From Brugia malayi (Eukaryota > Nematoda > Chromadorea > Rhabditida > Onchocercidae): a stretch of 64,000 bases of DNA. The DNA lies in contig NW_025062478.1 of NCBI RefSeq assembly GCF_000002995.4, forward strand, positions 7,788,001 through 7,852,000. The letters are read 5' to 3'. The notes beneath the pieces were generated by a model. The model was not told the origin of the DNA. It was given only the letters and a program-made list of their open reading frames with translations, and searched no databases. This document shows positions 59,701-64,000 of the stretch, in pieces. Position numbers and translations under genes: made by a program. Positions within the stretch are counted from its first letter, which is position 1; every line of letters begins with the position of its first letter.

Positions 59701-62700
59701 GATTTAATAGCAATTCAAGTTGTGTCAAATCATTATTATTGAGAAATGATATTTGATTGAGATTCTCGTTATCATGATAACCACGACTAATGCCTGCTCC
59801 CGAACTACAGCAGATTCCAGTAATGTGTTGTCCACATAAATTTTTATCACCATCATATATGGAAAAGAAAATATTTTTAAGGGGTTTACCAACAGATGAA
59901 GTCTTATCACAAACTTTCATTAACTTGCAGGTAGAGTAAATGGAGTGCTCAGTCATGCCATATTGATTGTGGAAGTGAAGACCAATTCGGATAGCATCTT
60001 GTAAGACTTTATATTGAATATAATCACCACCGAAATTAATTTTTTCCAGATTTTCCAGTTTTTTGAATTGTTCTGGTTGAACAACAGACAAATATGCCGG
60101 CATTATATAAGCATGGGTAACCTTTGACATTTCTTCTAAATCTGGTATTCGTTGGCTTGCAAGGTATAGACTTGCTCCATTTGTTTGAGCTTCCAAAATG
60201 TCTGCAAAAAATATATCAAACGATGGATTTACTACTTGATAAATGATGCTACTTGATTTGATACTCAACAACTCCGCGTAGTTTAGTACCAAGTTATTGA
60301 GTCCATAAAATTCGGTGCAGATTCCTTTCGGTGTACCGGTACTCCCTGACGTAAAAGTCATGTAGGCCAGATTATGCTGAGTCAATTTTTTTCTTAATTC
60401 TTGGTCAGAATATCCAGAAATCACAGTAATTATTTCGTTAATATCATGTCCAAAAACAGAATTTTGCCCCTCTGAATTCTGAAGCATTGTTCCATAGAAA
60501 TTTTTGGAAATATATTGATTTGCGACGTTATTTTCTTTGCATTCATAAACGACAGCTGGATATGATAATTTTGCAAGGATTTCGTTTAATTGCTCCAAAG
60601 AAGTCTCAAGATTCAAAGGAGCTACTCCTATACCACATTTCCACAGAGAGAAAATTGAAAGCAGAAGAAAAACAGATCGGTCTAAAATAAGTATCACAAA
60701 ACTATCATTTCTCATATCTTCTCCCAGAAACTGTAACCAACGTTGCGTAAGAAATCTTGATAATTGATTACTTTTCTGTTGCAAGAATACATTCGAGAAT
60801 GGCACTCCTCTTTGAATAATTGTATTACCGTAAAAGTTCATTTTGTTTTGCTCATCAATTATATTCAAAACTGTGCATTTTTGCGGAAAATCACATCGAT
60901 TTTCAAGCCTTAACTTATAATCCATAAATTCTTCCATAGAACTTACCATTTTTATGCTTTTAATAAGCATATGCAAATTTTGAGACATTTTATGAAGAAG
61001 TCTAAAATACTGCTGTACCATTGTTTCTATCGTATTTTTATAGAAACGGCTACTATTATATTCAATTTTCAATGTCATACTTTCATTATAATACTGAAAA
61101 TGCCAGACCTGATCATATTGTGCAAAGTTTGATTCATTACCATCATCATTGTAAGAAATGTCACCGCTGTCGTCCGAAATAAACAAAACCTGGAAAAGAG
61201 GCGAATTTGGCAAATCGCGTTCTAAACGCAAGGCTGCTATCAAATCATCGAATTGCAGTTGTTTTTGGATGCTTTCGTTCAAATGTTTATAAGATTTTGT
61301 AATGAAATCATGAATTCGATCATTGGGATTAATGGTATTGATCAGTGGTACCACATTTAATAAACAACCAATAATGGTGCATAGCTCAGAGGTTTCTCTT
61401 TGAGCAGTTATTATCCCAATGCAACAGTCCTTAAATCCATATCTTTTGTACTGCAGAAGTTGAAAATTGGTAAGAAGGACAGAAAATTGTGTCACGGAGC
61501 ACCAAATAGCTAAATTTTGCAAACTTTTCTGGATTTTAGAATCTATTTTAAATTGTAAGCAACGACCTGAATATTTCCCTGCTTGAAGTCCAGTTTCATC
61601 TACGGGCAACTTTTGAAGAGTAACGTCAAGTAGCAGATGTTTCCAGAAAGCTTTATATAATTTTCGATTTTGTCTCTGTTGATCTTCCATAAGAACAAAA
61701 TGTCCATATTGATAAGGTATTGATCTGAGAGATTTTTCTTCATAGTAAAATATACGCAGTTCATCTGTTAATAGTTTGATAGAAGAACCATCAATCATAA
61801 TGTGATGTATCTGGATGACAATTAGATTTGAATTTTTGATATCTGTGTTCATAGTTTGTTTCTTTCCCAGGATTCGCTGATCTTTTTCCTGACAAATTTC
61901 ATTAGAAATGCTTTCCTTTATTTTTTTATTGTCTTTATTATCTTCTTGTTCAGTGACAAATATCCTCATTGGAATAAACGAGTCAAATAGGTCAATTGGT
62001 TTCAACAATTTCCACACATATTCACATTCTGCAGAAATCCAGAAATAAGCTTCGGTAAGAGATAAAATTGTTTGACCTGTTAATGTATAAATCGTTCGTA
62101 ATGCTGTATGTCTTGCCACCACCTTATTGAATGCTCTTTGGAGTTGATGAATTTTTAAACTTTTAATACTAAATTTCAAAATTTCGACAAAATTTAATTC
62201 ACGTTCGATGTCTAACTGATGAAGGAAAATTAGTCGTTTTTGCGCTGCACTTAGCGGTATTTCAGCGCCGCTTCTAACGATCTTCGTCAACTTTTCGGTA
62301 AGAAGCTGAAAGTTTGTAGTTTTCTTGCTTTCAGGAATACTACTTCCTTGGATAGAGCTTTTCAGAATATAATCAGCCAAAGCACTAATATTAGGATGTC
62401 GATGAGCGCTTCCATAAGGTATCGAAAATTTTCCACTAAATTCGCTCTCCAAAACAAACTCCAACCTTGCTAATTTTAACGAATCAAAGCCAAGTGATAT
62501 AAATGATGTTCGATTGTCGTTGCACGGCGCTTCAACTATGGCCTCTACTGCCTTACGAATTTTATTAATTATTGATAATCTATTTGCCTCGCTTGCAATA
62601 GATTTTGAGATCATTGTATCATCATAAAAAGCGCAATGATCCGAGATATTAGTTTTTGTCGAACTCTGAATTTCTTGTTTAATTCTTTTCATGTCATAGA

Positions 62701-63521
62701 CATGAGATTCATGAAGATTATTGTCGTATCTTCCTAACTTTTCGCGAGTCTTTTCGTAAGCTTTATTTGCTCCTTCTTCTGGAAATCTTTTAATATTTTC
62801 CGAAAAACTGATCCCTTTAACATAACCACATTCAAATCCATCAAAACCATATAGTTTTACACTTATTTTGATAAATTTAGATTCTGCAATTGCAACCCAT
62901 AATTGTCGAAAAATCGCTGCCGGTAGTGCAATTTGCTCAACTTCTTTCACTGATATTAGTAAACTGGTTTCGAAATGCACTTGCAAAGAGTACTTCAGAA
63001 AGGTCAAGATCTCACTATCCGGAACAATGTATTCATTGTCGTTACTAAAACTAAAACAAAGTACTGTCGTGAATTCTCCACCCTTTACTACTTCGTCATC
63101 TTTTCTTTTCCACACCGAAACATCTTGCAAAATCTTTGACTGCACTTTATCCAAATTATCAATTTTGAACATATTAACTAAAATTTTATCTAAGTTCTGG
63201 CATAATTTTGTCTGCCAGTAACGTATTTCCCCAGCATACCCTTGAATTGTACTGTTTCCAGATAAAACCTTAAGAAGTTCCAATTTATTCAGTCCAGCAG
63301 CTGATTCCAGCAATACTTTTCGACTTGGTTCTGGATCCATTCGTCCACTGTCAATTTTAACAGAATCAAGCACAAGCAGTAATGAATTATCCCCAAATCT
63401 TCTTCTGCTTTCGATGATTATTGGTAACAAAACTTGCTTCAAATCCATTTCAAAATCCTGTAAAGTAATCTTTGTCTGTAAAATAAGACTGAATTCATGC
63501 CCTGTGACCGATTGTGTATAA
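50727..63521 (-). CDS. nrps-1: Nonribosomal peptide synthetase, C-A-T / C-T / C-A-T / C-T / TE, 5' end probably outside the window
   Basis: Multimodular enzyme assembling a peptide on phosphopantetheine arms. Exon 63521-51505 is about 12.0 kb without a stop. It joins in frame (G/GA) to the last exon 51214-50727. Roughly 4,140 residues follow the Met at 63448, and the frame stays open upstream to an acceptor at 63522. Domain order by residue from that Met: ~1-300 unrecognised, perhaps PKS-derived; carrier ~290-375 (LGFDSL); C1 ~390-850 (HHIMIDG ~549); A1 ~855-1390 (TSGSTGTPKG ~1036, NGKINRKLL); T1 ~1425 (GGDSL). Then C2 (DHLIVDG ~1672) and T2 ~2053 (GGHSL) with no A domain. Then C3 (SHIICDG ~2256), A2 (TSGTTGKPKG ~2760, NYGPTETT, IRGYRVELGEIE) and T3 ~3155 (GGNSF). 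Then C4 (NHIISDA ~3360) and T4 ~3767 (GGTSL), again without A. The TE has GASFG ~3966 and a His in FSHDTMLH of the last exon. It is most like the nematode nemamide NRPS class. Confidence 0.93.
51215..51504 (-). other. Sole intron found inside the visible NRPS coding region
   Basis: Donor AAG/gtaaac at 51504 and acceptor atttcag at 51215 interrupt the thioesterase domain and keep the frame (QQEG/IHIND). It is about 290 bp. This intron shows that the synthetase is a spliced eukaryotic gene, not a bacterial insert or contaminant. Confidence 0.85.
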
Positions 63522-64000
63522 CTAAAGTAATTAAAATGGAATTAATGAAAAATCAAAAAAAAATTTTTCTACTCATTTTTATTAAAATACACTTATAATA
63601 TGACCGACCAGTTTGTTACTGTCTTTCATCTAACACCAATTATCAAATTATTTTTTCTTATTTTTTCTCCCACTACAATATTTGTTTAATATTATCAGTA
63701 ACTATTCCCTTTTGATAATCTAACATCTAGAGAATTATTAAAAATGACATCCCTCTTTCCCAATTGCGCAGTTTCGCAATGATGGCAACTAATTGCTTAG
63801 ATGAATTCTATTTTCTCTCACCATTTGATGATGATATCCGATTAGATCATATTTTGAAGTGAACTGGACCGAAACAACTTATAGGGAATGATAAGCGTCT
63901 TATGAGAAGAGTGAAGCATTGCATTACAGACTGACACTTTAAAGCGTAGAGATTAGTGTAATTAGGTCCAAAATAATAACTAATTTTGCAAGAATTATAT
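63522..64000. other. Upstream flank or intron of the NRPS gene
   Basis: The base just left of this stretch follows a ttactttag acceptor on the minus strand, so it is probably intronic, with further 5' exons beyond the window. A 28-codon plus-strand open frame starting at 63776 is too short to call. No NRPS or PKS motif was seen here. Confidence 0.45.

Noticed and set aside
51443..63448. Bacterial contamination or endosymbiont origin of the NRPS
   Set aside because: It is contiguous with nematode genes, AT-rich like them, and has a consistent intron in the thioesterase and an acceptor at its 5' edge. Ancient transfer of the family is still possible.
63776..63862. Plus-strand 28-codon open frame (ends DDDIRLDHILK)
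   Set aside because: Too short, no splice donor at its end and no known similarity.

Overview
The window is an AT-rich animal nuclear sequence, almost certainly from a chromadorean nematode. It carries a nematode cuticle collagen with the conserved N-terminal membrane block and furin-like site. Genes are made of many small exons with short introns ending in tttcag. Several start codons sit a few bases after a strong acceptor, as expected for spliced-leader trans-splicing. Low gene density and intron style suggest a spirurian (clade III, filaria-like) worm, but the species cannot be settled from this sequence.

Layout, left to right: (1) 1-6608, minus: PARP-1-type poly(ADP-ribose) polymerase, 3' end cut off by the window edge. 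(2) 8948-11584, minus: a two-PDZ scaffold-like protein. (3) 12121-12737, minus: a two-pass small membrane protein, and 13392-13822, minus: an unrecognised small protein. (4) 15841-19234, minus: a three-exon cuticle collagen with a 2.3 kb intron. (5) 21496-24617, minus: a non-canonical poly(A)/poly(U) polymerase. (6) 26226-28633, minus: calcineurin B regulatory subunit, followed upstream by a (CA)n microsatellite and a 102-bp tandem duplication. (7) 34226-37091, minus: a complete six-exon GT31 glycosyltransferase. (8) 39533-46199, minus: the DEAH splicing helicase DHX8/PRP22 (mog-5). (9) 47239-49798, plus: a nine-exon IST1 homologue (ESCRT-III). (10) 50727-63521, minus: a nonribosomal peptide synthetase.

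The standout is the synthetase. About 12 kb of it is one uninterrupted exon, while every neighbour is cut into exons of roughly 100-450 bp. The visible domain order is unknown/PKS-like region, carrier, C-A-T, C-T, C-A-T, C-T, TE. Two of the four C-T units have no adenylation domain. A terminal intron inside the thioesterase, and an acceptor at its 5' edge, show it is a spliced host gene that probably continues to the right of the window. It resembles the nemamide-type NRPS of Caenorhabditis elegans, and its product here is unknown.

The other genes are conserved housekeeping functions (DNA repair, splicing, ESCRT, calcineurin signalling, RNA tailing, glycosylation, cuticle) and do not form an obvious pathway with the synthetase. 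No RNA gene, CRISPR array or intact transposon was found.
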